From Phosphoribacter sp044220725 (GTDB lineage Bacteria; Actinomycetota; Actinomycetes; Actinomycetales; Dermatophilaceae), in assembly GCA_044220725.1 (NCBI GenBank), contig JBGAQN010000009.1:1-40685 (forward strand): 40,685 bases of DNA. The letters run 5' to 3'. Shown one piece after another: positions 32,872-40,685 of the stretch. The notes under the pieces were generated by a model. The model had not been told where the DNA came from, did no database searches, and saw nothing but the letters and a program-made list of their open reading frames with translations. Each line of letters starts with the position of its first letter. Positions within the stretch are counted from its first letter, which is position 1. A program made the translations under genes and the position numbers.

Positions 32872-33339
32872 GGGTTTGGTCTCCGTCGATCGGCAGGCCC
32901 AGGCGGGGAGCCTGCGGGCGGCCTGCGGTGGACTGCGGTGGACTGCAGGGATGCCCGTATGCCGCTCTCCCTCATCCGCCGGTCGCTATCGGAAGCCCGC
33001 GGTTTCGTTCACGGGCACGCGAAAGCGGCCGGTGGTCAAGGGCGACACATGGGCCGCAGACCAGGGTACGGCCCTGCGCCAGACATGGTCAAACCCGGCC
33101 GCGTCGGCGGGTCGGGAAACCGCGCATTGTCCCGCCTCACGGATTCGCCGTTGCGGAGCGACACGCCCGGTCAGGGGTGTAATCTCTCCCCGCAGCAGCC
33201 GATTCGGGACCGAGTCACCACCCGGTTCTTGCCGTCGGACCATTGTCCCCACCCTGTGGACTGGGCTGTGGACAAACGGCAGGACGAGTGGCCGAGGGCC
33301 ATCCACGAGCTCACGGCGTTTGACAGAGGGGAGCCAGGC
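32872..33339. other. rpmH-dnaA divergent region with DnaA boxes
   Basis: 468 bp holding the promoters of rpmH and dnaA. Near its dnaA end are TGTGGACAA at 33267-33275 (perfect reverse DnaA box), TTGTCCCCA at 33243-33251 and TGTGGACTG at 33255-33263, suggesting DnaA autoregulation. TAATCT at 33180-33185 is a possible dnaA -10 element. Two 10-bp repeats (CTGCGGTGGA) lie around 32929-32948, and one octamer copy is at 32957-32964. The dnaA frame stays open through this region but is not coding in character. Confidence 0.75.
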
Positions 33340-34968
33340 GTGACGGGCGGCGACGAAGAACTCACCGAGTCGTGGCGGCGCGCCGTCATTGCCTTGGAGG
33401 GTGCCGGGGTCTCCCCGAGCGAACGGGCCTTCATCGGCCTGGCTCGGCTGCTCGGCGTTGTCGAACAAACCGCCCTCATCGCGGTGCCGGACGACTACAC
33501 CAAGAAGGTTCTCGAGTCCGACGTCCGGGCGCACCTGGTCCGGACCCTGAGCACCGCACTGGGGCGCGATGTCGGCATCGCGGTGACCGTGGATCCGCCT
33601 CCCGGGGACGTGAGTGGGGCAGCCTCGGGCGCCGCAGCCTCGGGCGGGACATTATCGGGCGGGGCATCCGCGGCATACGCAAACGCGGACCGGGGTGGTG
33701 TGGGCGGGGACGGTGGCGTCAAAGACCACGAGACCGACCGGGCCGACGCCTTCGACGCGGCACGACACGAGCGCTTCCAGTCCGACGACGATCCACGGCA
33801 CGGTCACCCGGCCGAGCAGCTGCCGACGGGAGTCATCCCCTTCCCGGCCCGCGAGGCCAACCAGAATGACCGCGCCGATCGGGCCAACACCTCGACGGGC
33901 ATGGGTCACTCCGATCGGGCCGACCGCAGCCGGCTCAACCCGAAGTACACCTTCGACACCTTCGTCGCGGGGTCGAGCAACAGGTTCGCGCACGCGGCCG
34001 CCAACGCGGTGTCCGAGGCGCCCGCCAAGGCCTACAACCCCCTGTTCATCTACGGCTCGTCCGGGCTGGGCAAGACTCACCTGCTGCACGCCATCGGGCA
34101 CTACGTCCGCCAGATCTACCCCGGCTTCCGAGTCCGCTACGTCAACTCCGAAGAGTTCACCAACGAGTTCATCAATTCGATCCGCGACGATCGGGCGAGC
34201 ACCTTCCAGAGCCTCTACCGCGATGTCGACGTGCTGCTCATCGACGACATCCAATTCCTCGCTGGCAAGGTGCAGACGCAGGAGGAGTTCTTCCACACCT
34301 TCAACGCCCTGCACAACAACTCCAAGCAGGTCGTCATCACCTCTGACCTGCCGCCCAAGCAACTCACCGGCTTCGAGGAACGGCTGCGCAGCAGGTTCGA
34401 GTGGGGCCTCATCACCGACGTCCAGGCACCGGACCTCGAGACCCGCATCGCCATCTTGCGTAAGAAGACGCTCCAGGAACGGATGAGTGCGCCGGACGAC
34501 GTCCTTGAGTTCATCGCCACCCGCATCACGTCGAATATTCGTGAGCTCGAGGGCGCCCTCATCCGAGTGACGGCGTTCGCCAGCCTCAACCGCCAGCCAG
34601 TCGACATCGCCCTGGCCGAGATCGTCCTCAAGGACCTGGTCCCCAACGACCAACCGGTCCAGATCACGCTGACCACGATCCAGACCGAGACGGCGGCCTA
34701 CTACAGCCTCACCGTCGATGACCTCTGCAGTTCCTCGCGTTCACGTCAGTTGGTGACTGCGCGGCAGATCGCGATGTACCTGTGTCGTGAGCTCACCGAA
34801 CTGTCACTGCCGAAGATCGGCCAGGCTTTCGGCGGGCGCGACCACACGACCGTCATGCACGCCGACCGCAAGATCCGCGAACTTATGAGTGAGCGTCGGG
34901 CCATCTACAACCAGGTCACCGAGCTCACCGCCCGCATCCGGGCTCATTCGCACGGAACCCCTGTCTGA
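33340..34968 (+). CDS. dnaA: Chromosomal replication initiator DnaA
   Basis: 542 residues from GTG 33340 (GAGGGGAG just upstream). Domain I (1-90) is followed by a long, Gly/Asp-rich linker (about 91-200). The AAA+ core starts at KYTFDTFVAGSSNRFAHAAA, with Walker A GSSGLGKT (239-246) and Walker B LLIDDIQFL (near 297). The DNA-binding domain has the DnaA signature GGRDHTTVMHADRKI near 497. It melts oriC and loads the helicase. The frame is open another 1 kb upstream, but the start chosen has the right domain I sequence and site. The middle of the gene lacks the GTATGCCG octamer. Confidence 0.98.
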   Translation: MTGGDEELTESWRRAVIALEGAGVSPSERAFIGLARLLGVVEQTALIAVPDDYTKKVLESDVRAHLVRTLSTALGRDVGIAVTVDPPPGDVSGAASGAAASGGTLSGGASAAYANADRGGVGGDGGVKDHETDRADAFDAARHERFQSDDDPRHGHPAEQLPTGVIPFPAREANQNDRADRANTSTGMGHSDRADRSRLNPKYTFDTFVAGSSNRFAHAAANAVSEAPAKAYNPLFIYGSSGLGKTHLLHAIGHYVRQIYPGFRVRYVNSEEFTNEFINSIRDDRASTFQSLYRDVDVLLIDDIQFLAGKVQTQEEFFHTFNALHNNSKQVVITSDLPPKQLTGFEERLRSRFEWGLITDVQAPDLETRIAILRKKTLQERMSAPDDVLEFIATRITSNIRELEGALIRVTAFASLNRQPVDIALAEIVLKDLVPNDQPVQITLTTIQTETAAYYSLTVDDLCSSSRSRQLVTARQIAMYLCRELTELSLPKIGQAFGGRDHTTVMHADRKIRELMSERRAIYNQVTELTARIRAHSHGTPV

Positions 34969-35496
34969 AGTTTGTCCCCAGCCCCTGTGGATAGCTGTGG
35001 ACAAAGTCCACCGAACGGGGGACAAGACAGCCCTCCCTCGTGTATGCCGTGTGCATTCCCCAGCGGTTTCCACCGCGGCACCGCGTCGTCCCCCGGTTGT
35101 CCCCACCCGGCATACCCAGGTCATTGCCATGCTGACCAGCGCAGACGCACGTTGTCCACCGTTTCCACACCACCTATGACGACGATGACCTATCCCGATA
35201 ACTGGAGAGCCCCGACAACACCAGGCCGACCGCTGCGGGACACCGGGCCTGACATCGGGCCAGACATCCGACCGACCAACCGCATGACCACCCCTTGGCT
35301 CACCGGCCGACTCACACCGTTGTGGCTGGCCTTGAGTGAAGAACCTCCGAGCTACCCCTTGCACAATGTCGCCAAGGGACTAGGGTCAGAGTTCCCCCGG
35401 AACTCGGTGGGCGCTGTCGGCGTGCACACCCTCCGCCCGCAACCCGCGCCGCTGACGCCCACGGGCCGTAGAACGCTGGACGAGGTGGAGACGAAC
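34969..35496. other. oriC: Origin of replication, oriC (dnaA-dnaN intergenic region)
   Basis: 528 bp between dnaA and dnaN with a cluster of DnaA-box-like 9-mers: TGTGGACAA at 34996-35004 (perfect reverse box), TGTGGATAG at 34986-34994, TTGTCCCCA at 34972-34980 and 35097-35105, and TTGTCCACC at 35152-35160, with TTTCCACAC just after it. The boxes lie in both orientations. Octamer copies are at 35042 and 35108. The divergent gene strands on either side agree with bidirectional replication from here. No obvious AT-rich unwinding element stands out. The dnaN frame is open across much of the region but does not look coding. Confidence 0.9.
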
Positions 35497-36630
35497 GTGA
35501 AGTTCCGAGTTGAGCGCGAAGTGCTCGCCGATGCAGTCGCCTGGGTTGCCCGTGGATTGCCGAATCGGCCCCCGGTGCCCGTTCTGTCCGGAGTCCTCGT
35601 CGAGGCCGACCGCGCCGGGACGATCACCCTGTCGGCTTTCGACTACGAGGTCTCCGCCAAGGTCACCGTCGCGGCCGACGTGGACGAAGGCGGAACTGTG
35701 CTCGTCACTGGGCGACTCCTCGCGGAGATCTCGCGGTCGCTTCCGGCGCGCCCGGTGGACGTCTACACCGAGGGCAACAAGGTCACCGTCACCTGTGGGA
35801 CCAGCCGGTTTAGCCTGTTGATGATGCAGGCCGACGACTACCCGACCTTGCCCGCCTCCCCGCAGCCATCGGGCACCATCGCTGGCGACGCGTTCACCCA
35901 GGCCGTCCAGCAGGTGGCAGTTGCCGCCGACCGGGGTGACACCCTGCCGATCCTCACCGGGGTGCGGATGCACATCGAAGGTGACCAGGTCACCCTGTTG
36001 GCGACCGACCGCTATCGCTTGGCGATGCGCGAGCTGACCTGGACGCCATCCTCGGCGGATGCGGCATACACCGCGCTCATCCCGGCTCGCACGCTCAGTG
36101 ACACGGCGAAGGCGCTCGGCGCGGCCGGGACCGTCGAGCTGTCACTGGGCAGCAACGCTGGCGGTGATGGGCTGATCGGCTTCGAGGCCGGGCAGCGGCG
36201 GGCGACCACTCGGTTGCTCGACGGCGAGTACCCCAAGGTCACCTCGATTTTTCCGACGTCGGTGGACACCGAAGCGGTGTTGGAGACCGGGTCGCTTATC
36301 GAGGCGGTCAAGCGCGTGGCCCTGGTGGCCGAACGCAACACCCCGGTTCGGCTGCGCTTCAGCGAGGGACAAGTCGCCATCGAGGCCGGCACCGGCGACG
36401 ACGCCCAGGCATCCGAAGCCGTCGAAGCCACCCTGACCGGCCCCGATATCGAGATCGCCTTCAATCCGCACTTCTTGCTCGACGGGCTCGGGGTCCTCGG
36501 CACGGCATACACCCGGTTCTCCTTCACGCAACCGAGTCGGCCCGCTGTCATGGCCGGTCAGCGGGAAGCGGCCGGCGAGGCGGACCCCGCCTACCGCTAC
36601 GTCCTCATGCCCGTGCGGTTCGCGAGCTGA
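35497..36630 (+). CDS. dnaN: DNA polymerase III beta subunit (sliding clamp)
   Basis: 377 residues from GTG 35497 (AGGTGGAG upstream), the usual clamp length. The N-terminus KFRVEREVLADAVAWVARGL, the central DRYRLAMRELTW stretch and the C-terminal YRYVLMPVRF are conserved clamp signatures. Three repeated clamp domains form half of the ring around DNA that tethers the polymerase. It lies after oriC, with gnd and recF downstream as in other actinobacteria. Two CGGCATAC copies in the gene encode Ala-Tyr (36062) and Ala-Tyr (36503). Confidence 0.97.
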   Translation: MKFRVEREVLADAVAWVARGLPNRPPVPVLSGVLVEADRAGTITLSAFDYEVSAKVTVAADVDEGGTVLVTGRLLAEISRSLPARPVDVYTEGNKVTVTCGTSRFSLLMMQADDYPTLPASPQPSGTIAGDAFTQAVQQVAVAADRGDTLPILTGVRMHIEGDQVTLLATDRYRLAMRELTWTPSSADAAYTALIPARTLSDTAKALGAAGTVELSLGSNAGGDGLIGFEAGQRRATTRLLDGEYPKVTSIFPTSVDTEAVLETGSLIEAVKRVALVAERNTPVRLRFSEGQVAIEAGTGDDAQASEAVEATLTGPDIEIAFNPHFLLDGLGVLGTAYTRFSFTQPSRPAVMAGQREAAGEADPAYRYVLMPVRFAS

Positions 36631-36694
36631 CCCGTTCCGTCGCTTCGGTATGCCGCCCGCTCCAACAGCCGTCATCCGATTGGGAGGCAGCCAA

Positions 36695-36710
36695 TGTTTC
36701 ACGTGCAACG
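36695..36710. promoter_or_regulatory. Degenerate parS-like site between dnaN and gnd
   Basis: TGTTTCACGTGCAACG matches the parS consensus at 14 of 16 positions, with one mismatch inside the second half-site and one at the end. Location just right of oriC, 190-bp gap. Probably a weak ParB site. Confidence 0.6.
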
Positions 36711-36820
36711 TTCGGCATCTCCTAGGGACCGGCTGGCGTCGGGCATAGCCTGACGGCGACGTCGACGTTCGCTCGTCGCCGCAGTCACCAGAACCGTGCT
36801 CGCCTCAGGAGGACATCGCC

Positions 36821-37849
36821 ATGCAACTCGGTCTCATCGGTCTGGGCAGGATGGGCGGGAACATGCGCGAGCGCATCCGCCGGGCCGGCCACGAGGTCAT
36901 CGGCTTCGACATGAACCCGGCGGTGCGCGATGTCGGCAGTCTCGCGACTCTGGTCAAGAAGCTGGCGGCCCCCCGCGTGGTCTGGGTCATGGTCCCGGCC
37001 GGAGCACCCACCCGGGACACGGTGATCAAGCTCGCCGGGCTGCTCGAGAAGGGTGACCTGGTCATCGACGGTGGCAACTCCCGCTTCACCGACGACTTCG
37101 CCAATGCCAAACTGTTGGCCGCCAAGGGGATTGGCTATGTCGACTGTGGGGTGTCCGGCGGAGTGTGGGGCCTGGACAACGGCTATGGCCTGATGGCTGG
37201 CGGTGACAAGAAGTGGATCACCCTGGCCATGCCGATCTTCGACGCGTTGCGCCCTGAGGGCGAACGCGACCTAGGCTTCGTCCACGCCGGCGAGGTCGGC
37301 GCGGGCCACTACGCGAAGATGGTCCACAACGGCATCGAGTACGCCATGATGCACGCCTACGGCGAAGGCTACGAGCTGCTCGCCAAGAAGGACATCGTCA
37401 AGGACGTGCCCGGCTGCTTCAAGGCGTGGAGCCGCGGGACGGTGGTCCGATCGTGGCTGCTTGACCTGCTCGTCGACGCGCTCGACGAGAACCCCACACT
37501 GGCCGACGTCTCCGACTACACCAACGACTCGGGCGAAGGCCGCTGGACGGTCGAGGAAGCCATCGACAACGCCGTGCCCATGCCGGTCATCTCGGCGTCC
37601 CTCTTCGCTCGGTTCGCATCCCGGCAGCCGGTGTCGCCGGCCCTGCAGGCCGTCGCGGCGCTGCGCGGCCAGTTCGGTGGGCACGCGGTGATGACGGTCG
37701 CCGAGGGTGAGAAGCTTCGCGCGACGGTTCCAGAGACCGCCGGTGCGAAGGCATCGCCGGGGCAGGCGTCGGCCGGGGCGGCTAAGGTCGCTGCCAAGAA
37801 GACCACTGCCCGCAAGGCCGCCGTACCGAAGGCGGGCGCCGCGGGCTGA
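36821..37849 (+). CDS. gnd: 6-phosphogluconate dehydrogenase (decarboxylating)
   Basis: 342 residues, the short (GndA/YqeC-like) form. Oxidises 6-phosphogluconate to ribulose 5-phosphate and CO2. N-terminal dinucleotide fold (GLIGLGRMGGN, residues 4-14), substrate loop CGVSGGVWGL and active-site KMVHNGIEY (166-174). The last 33 residues are an Ala/Lys tail (AKVAAKKTTARKAA) that recalls histone-H1-like tails and is not part of the enzyme fold. AGGAG precedes the ATG. Placement between dnaN and recF is standard for actinobacteria. NAD+ versus NADP+ preference cannot be decided from sequence by eye. Confidence 0.95.
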   Translation: MQLGLIGLGRMGGNMRERIRRAGHEVIGFDMNPAVRDVGSLATLVKKLAAPRVVWVMVPAGAPTRDTVIKLAGLLEKGDLVIDGGNSRFTDDFANAKLLAAKGIGYVDCGVSGGVWGLDNGYGLMAGGDKKWITLAMPIFDALRPEGERDLGFVHAGEVGAGHYAKMVHNGIEYAMMHAYGEGYELLAKKDIVKDVPGCFKAWSRGTVVRSWLLDLLVDALDENPTLADVSDYTNDSGEGRWTVEEAIDNAVPMPVISASLFARFASRQPVSPALQAVAALRGQFGGHAVMTVAEGEKLRATVPETAGAKASPGQASAGAAKVAAKKTTARKAAVPKAGAAG

Positions 37850-37877
37850 CCGACCGAGGCAGGTGACGGCATACCCC

Positions 37878-39089
37878 ATGCACGTCCGGCACCTCTCGCT
37901 CGTGGACTTTCGCTCGTATGCCGTCGCGGAGCTCCCCCTCACGCCCGGCGTCACGACGATCATGGGGCTCAACGGCCAGGGCAAAACCAACCTGGTCGAG
38001 GCGCTGGGCTACGTCGCGACCCTTGGCAGTCACCGGGTCGCGACCGATCAGCCGCTCGTGCGTTTCAGTGCGGCCCAGACGGTCATTCGGGCCGTCGTCG
38101 TCCGACACGAGCGCGAGACGCTCGTCGAGCTGGAGCTCACCCCTGGCCGGGCTAACCGAGCCAAACTCAACAAGGCGCCGCTCTCCCGCACCCGCGACGT
38201 GCTCGGCACCCTGCGGACGGTGCTCTTTGCCCCCGAGGACCTCGCCCTGGTCAAGGGTGACCCAGCCGGGCGGCGCGCCTTCCTCGATGACCTGCTCGTG
38301 GCCCGACAGCCCCGGTGGGCCGGGGTCCGCGCCGACTACGACCGCATCCTCAAGCAGCGCAATGCCCTGCTCAAGCAAGCTGCACCGGTGCTGCGCAAGG
38401 GTCCGAGCCGACGCCGCTTGGCCAGCCTGGCTCCCGATGAAAACCCGGACACCGCAAGGGAATCGACGCTGCACACCCTCGACGTGTGGAACACCCATCT
38501 GGCCGACGTCGGGGCCCAGTTGCTCTACGCCCGGCTCCGGCTGTTGCGCGACCTCACCCCGTTTCTCGCGGCGGCGTACGAGGCGGTGAGCGCGGGGACC
38601 ACGGCCGTGTCGGCGACCTACCGCGCGAGTGTGCGCGAGCCGGCCGCGGCCGCGATCGCCGCTGGCGAGGTCCCCGAGCCGGAGGCGCTGCGGGCCGAGT
38701 TGCTCGCCGCCTTCGACGAGCACCGGGCCGCCGAGGTCGAGCGTGGCGTAACCCTCGTCGGCCCGCACCGTGACGAGGTCCAGCTCGCACTCGGCCCGAT
38801 GCCCGCCAAGGGCTACGCCAGCCACGGGGAGTCCTGGTCGCTCGCGCTGGGACTCAAGCTCGCGGCATACCAACTGCTACGGCGCGACCTCGGGGAGGAT
38901 CCGGTCCTCGTCTTGGACGACGTGTTCGCCGAGCTGGACACCCAACGCCGCGAGCGCCTGGCCGAACTCGTCGCCGACTGCGAGCAGGTGCTCGTCACCG
39001 CGGCAGTCGGCGCGGACGTCCCCGAGCGGCTGCGCACCACCGGCGTGACGTATGCCGTGACCCTGGGCGAGGTGACCCGTGTCGACTGA
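37878..39089 (+). CDS. recF: DNA replication and repair protein RecF
   Basis: 403 residues from ATG 37878. SMC-like ATPase that loads RecA at gaps. Walker A is GLNGQGKT at 30-37, then NLVEALGYVATLGSHR. The Walker B region VLVLDDVFAELD lies near 341-352, with conserved FAPEDLALVKGDP and LVGPHRDE motifs between them. An octamer copy (37867-37874) lies between the gnd stop and the ATG. The stop overlaps the dciA start by 11 bp, so the two are co-translated. Confidence 0.97.
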   Translation: MHVRHLSLVDFRSYAVAELPLTPGVTTIMGLNGQGKTNLVEALGYVATLGSHRVATDQPLVRFSAAQTVIRAVVVRHERETLVELELTPGRANRAKLNKAPLSRTRDVLGTLRTVLFAPEDLALVKGDPAGRRAFLDDLLVARQPRWAGVRADYDRILKQRNALLKQAAPVLRKGPSRRRLASLAPDENPDTARESTLHTLDVWNTHLADVGAQLLYARLRLLRDLTPFLAAAYEAVSAGTTAVSATYRASVREPAAAAIAAGEVPEPEALRAELLAAFDEHRAAEVERGVTLVGPHRDEVQLALGPMPAKGYASHGESWSLALGLKLAAYQLLRRDLGEDPVLVLDDVFAELDTQRRERLAELVADCEQVLVTAAVGADVPERLRTTGVTYAVTLGEVTRVD

Positions 39090-39639
39090 CCAGCCCACAC
39101 GGCCCGGCCAGCCCGACTCGGCCGAGGGCCAGCCCGACCCTGCCGAGGCCGCCCGTAGCGCCTTGGACCGAGCTCGAAAAGCCGCCCGGGCCAAGGGCTT
39201 TCGACCGGGCATGAAGCCGGCTCACCACGCGCGCAGCATCGCGGGTCAGCCGGCCCTGCGCGCGTCCGGGGCCAGACCGGACGACCGTGACCCCGCGCTG
39301 CTGGGGATCCAACTCGAACGGCTCTTGTTGGATCGAGGTTGGACCGCCGATGTCACCGTCGGCTCGGTCCTGGGGCGCTGGGCCGAGATCGTCGGTCCGG
39401 AGATCGCCGATCACGTCCGCCCGGTGACCTTCGAGGGCAGCGTCCTGACCGTGCAGGCCGATTCGACCGCGTGGGCTACCCAGCTGCGCTTGCTCACTTC
39501 TGCGCTGCTCGGTCGCATCGACGAGGTGGTCGGTCCCGGCGTGGTCACGGAGTTCGTCGTCCTCGGCCCGGCTGCACCGTCCTGGGTCAAGGGTCGGCGC
39601 CGGGTCCAAGGCCCGGGCCCCCGCGACACCTACGGCTGA
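39079..39639 (+). CDS. DciA/DUF721 family protein
   Basis: 186 residues from GTG 39079, overlapping recF by 11 bp. The N-terminal ~75 residues are charged and probably disordered. The DUF721 domain follows (about 78-165, LLLDRGWTADVTVGSVLGRW, AEIVGPEIADHVRPVTFEG, then STAWATQLRLL). DciA proteins help load the replicative helicase; this role is established in other bacteria and inferred here. In many relatives gyrB follows directly; here a minus-strand pfkB-family gene follows after 3 bp. Confidence 0.9.
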   Translation: MSTDQPTRPGQPDSAEGQPDPAEAARSALDRARKAARAKGFRPGMKPAHHARSIAGQPALRASGARPDDRDPALLGIQLERLLLDRGWTADVTVGSVLGRWAEIVGPEIADHVRPVTFEGSVLTVQADSTAWATQLRLLTSALLGRIDEVVGPGVVTEFVVLGPAAPSWVKGRRRVQGPGPRDTYG

Positions 39640-39642
39640 AGC

Positions 39643-40572
39643 TCAGACGGGATCCAGTGTCGGCAGCTGAGTCGTCCAGCCCAGCACCCCCGGGTAGCGA
39701 CATGAGTGGGCGGCGACGCGCACGGCATACCGGAGGATCCGCGGCAGGGTCACCGGCGAGAGGCCCCATCGCGCGACCGCGTGTGCGGCAGCGCCATGTA
39801 GGACGTCTCCGGCGCCGAGCGTGTCCACCACCCGCGCGTGCGGCACCGCGATTCGGTATGCCGTGCGCCTCCTTCCCTCAGACCCGCCCTGCGCCCTGAC
39901 GCGCACCTCGACCGGATCCGGCCCGGCGCTGCGAGCGGCGTAAGCAACGCCGTGACCGAGGAGCCACTCCAGCGTGTCCTGCCCGCCCGGGGGATGGAAG
40001 TCGGCGGACGCGATCGCGAGGTCGACGTGCTCGACCAACTGCTCCAGCCCGGGCTTGTGCGACCCCGCGTCGAGTAGCACCGGGATGCCTCGCTCGTGCG
40101 CGGCGGCGGCGAGCGGCACCGCGACGGCCAGGGCATGCCCGTCGACGAGGACAACCCCGACCTCTGCCAACCAACGCTCGATCTGGTTGCGGGACAACGA
40201 GATCCGATTAAGGTGGAGCGGAGCACCCCCCGAGACGACCGCCCGCTGCCCAGTGTCCGCCGTGACCAGGACGCTGGAGATGGGTGACGGATGCTCTACC
40301 CGGGCGACCGGGTCGTGCCACTGCACCTCAGCGTCACGCAGCGCACCCGCCACGATGGGCCGGGCCGACGAACGACCAAACGGAGCGACCAGCCGCACCG
40401 GAGCCCCGAGCGCCGAGGACACGCGCGCCGCGTTCGCGGCTGGGCCACCGACATCGAGCCGCTGCCCTCGGCCCACGACCTTCTCGTCGGCCGTCGGCAG
40501 TCGGTCGACGACATGCACGACGTCCGCGGTGACCAGCCCGACGGCAAGCACCACGGGCCACGATGAGGTCAT
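39643..40572 (-). CDS. PfkB-family carbohydrate kinase
   Basis: 309 residues of the ribokinase fold. N-terminal substrate region VGLVTADVVHVVDRLPTADE and the Gly-rich VGGPAANAARVSSALG are visible, and the C-terminal PfkB signature DTLGAGDVLHGAAAH contains the catalytic Asp. The substrate is not evident: ribokinase, nucleoside or other sugar kinases are possible. It is translationally coupled (ATGA overlap) to the gene upstream on the minus strand, and ends 3 bp from the convergent dciA stop. Octamer copies lie at 39723 and 39856. Confidence 0.9.
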   Translation of the reverse strand: MTSSWPVVLAVGLVTADVVHVVDRLPTADEKVVGRGQRLDVGGPAANAARVSSALGAPVRLVAPFGRSSARPIVAGALRDAEVQWHDPVARVEHPSPISSVLVTADTGQRAVVSGGAPLHLNRISLSRNQIERWLAEVGVVLVDGHALAVAVPLAAAAHERGIPVLLDAGSHKPGLEQLVEHVDLAIASADFHPPGGQDTLEWLLGHGVAYAARSAGPDPVEVRVRAQGGSEGRRRTAYRIAVPHARVVDTLGAGDVLHGAAAHAVARWGLSPVTLPRILRYAVRVAAHSCRYPGVLGWTTQLPTLDPV

Positions 40573-40685
40573 GAGCCCACGCTAAGGCCGAGTCGGGCAA
40601 CCACCCCGCACCCCAGGCCCAACCCCAGCCCGGTCGCCGCATTCATCACGGCCTCGGTCGCAGCATCCGTCCTGCGCCAACCCCC
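40569..40685 (-). CDS. C-terminal end of an unidentified protein upstream of the PfkB kinase (partial)
   Basis: The last ~38 codons of a minus-strand gene that enters from the window edge: ...RRTDAATEAVMNAATGLG, then LGLGCGVVARLGLSVGS and stop. Its TGA overlaps the kinase ATG by 4 bp, so the two form an operon. The end is Gly- and hydrophobic-rich. The fragment is too short to identify. Confidence 0.5.
   Translation of the reverse strand, partial: GGWRRTDAATEAVMNAATGLGLGLGCGVVARLGLSVGS

Larger units (their letters stand above)
152..39863. repeat. Dispersed over-represented octamer GTATGCCG / CGGCATAC
   Basis: 44 copies found by eye. GTATGCCG starts at 152, 1670, 7859, 11852, 17676, 18666, 19602, 20287, 21902, 22434, 24728, 25592, 26887, 27966, 30834, 32033, 32484, 32957, 35042, 36648, 37916, 39050, 39856. 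CGGCATAC starts at 515, 4158, 4930, 7434, 14521, 17948, 19018, 20622, 21794, 23100, 24360, 25944, 30850, 32198, 33671, 35108, 36062, 36503, 37867, 38863, 39723. Orientation is balanced on both sides of the origin. Fifteen copies are between genes. A rough estimate from 70% GC gives one to two by chance. Confidence 0.9.

Noticed and set aside
32278..33339. Long upstream extension of the dnaA frame
   Set aside because: It crosses rnpA, rpmH and the promoter region and has no DnaA domain I features; GTG 33340 has a ribosome site and gives a normal N-terminus.
34972..35496. Extension of the dnaN frame across the dnaA-dnaN gap
   Set aside because: The segment carries the DnaA boxes and does not resemble a clamp; GTG 35497 gives the normal clamp start.
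1..40685. tRNA or rRNA genes, insertion sequences, or integrase/attachment sites around the secretion block
   Set aside because: I looked for cloverleaf-like T-loop sequences, transposase or integrase motifs and flanking direct repeats and saw none; acquisition of the block therefore rests only on composition and octamer depletion.

Overview
The window is high-GC DNA from an actinobacterium. Gene order, protein features and GTG starts fit Micrococcales, most like the Intrasporangiaceae/Dermatophilaceae group; this placement is inferred from gene order and recognisable families, not from a search. It spans the chromosomal origin: parB-parA-rsmG-jag-yidC-yidD-rnpA-rpmH lie on the minus strand and dnaA-oriC-dnaN-gnd-recF-dciA on the plus strand, with DnaA boxes before dnaA and between dnaA and dnaN, and parS sites around parA and after dnaN.

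Layout. 1-4759: a class A penicillin-binding protein (cut by the window edge) diverges from three consecutive genes for zinc-ribbon membrane proteins. 4816-6683: a PadR regulator with a palindromic operator candidate, then inositol-3-phosphate synthase. 6684-7080: convergent gap with three hairpins. 7081-17003: an accessory block with a PP2C phosphatase diverging from a type VII secretion-like operon. That operon encodes a 1476-residue FHA-bearing EccC/EssC ATPase, a Pro/Ala/Gly-rich protein, a probable secreted hydrophobic protein, two small unrecognised proteins and a WXG100-size protein without a WXG motif. 17082-26312: the conserved actinobacterial tract cca, NUDIX, DUF6049, pseudokinase, sigM-type sigma, its membrane partner and thioredoxin, but without the murJ and trxB genes usually found there. 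26413-39639: the origin core. 39643-40685: a PfkB kinase and the end of a coupled gene on the minus strand, where gyrB would often start.

The two most striking observations follow. (1) The octamer GTATGCCG/CGGCATAC occurs 44 times by eye, against an expectation of one or two from base composition. It appears in both orientations, in different reading frames and disproportionately between genes; two inverted copies form a perfect 24-bp palindrome between yidC and jag. It is nearly absent from the secretion block, which suggests that block was acquired. (2) The secretion block has only the motor ATPase of a type VII system, carrying fused ubiquitin-like (inferred) and FHA domains, with no eccB, eccD, eccE, mycP, essB or esaA here.

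How the genes work together: DnaA, DnaN, RecF and DciA start and support replication. ParA/ParB with parS segregate origins. RnpA, L34, YidD, YidC and Jag serve RNA processing, translation and membrane insertion. The pseudokinase, sigma factor and PBP point to envelope homeostasis. PP2C beside an FHA-containing motor suggests phospho-control of secretion. Many proteins here have short in-frame tandem repeats in their linkers.
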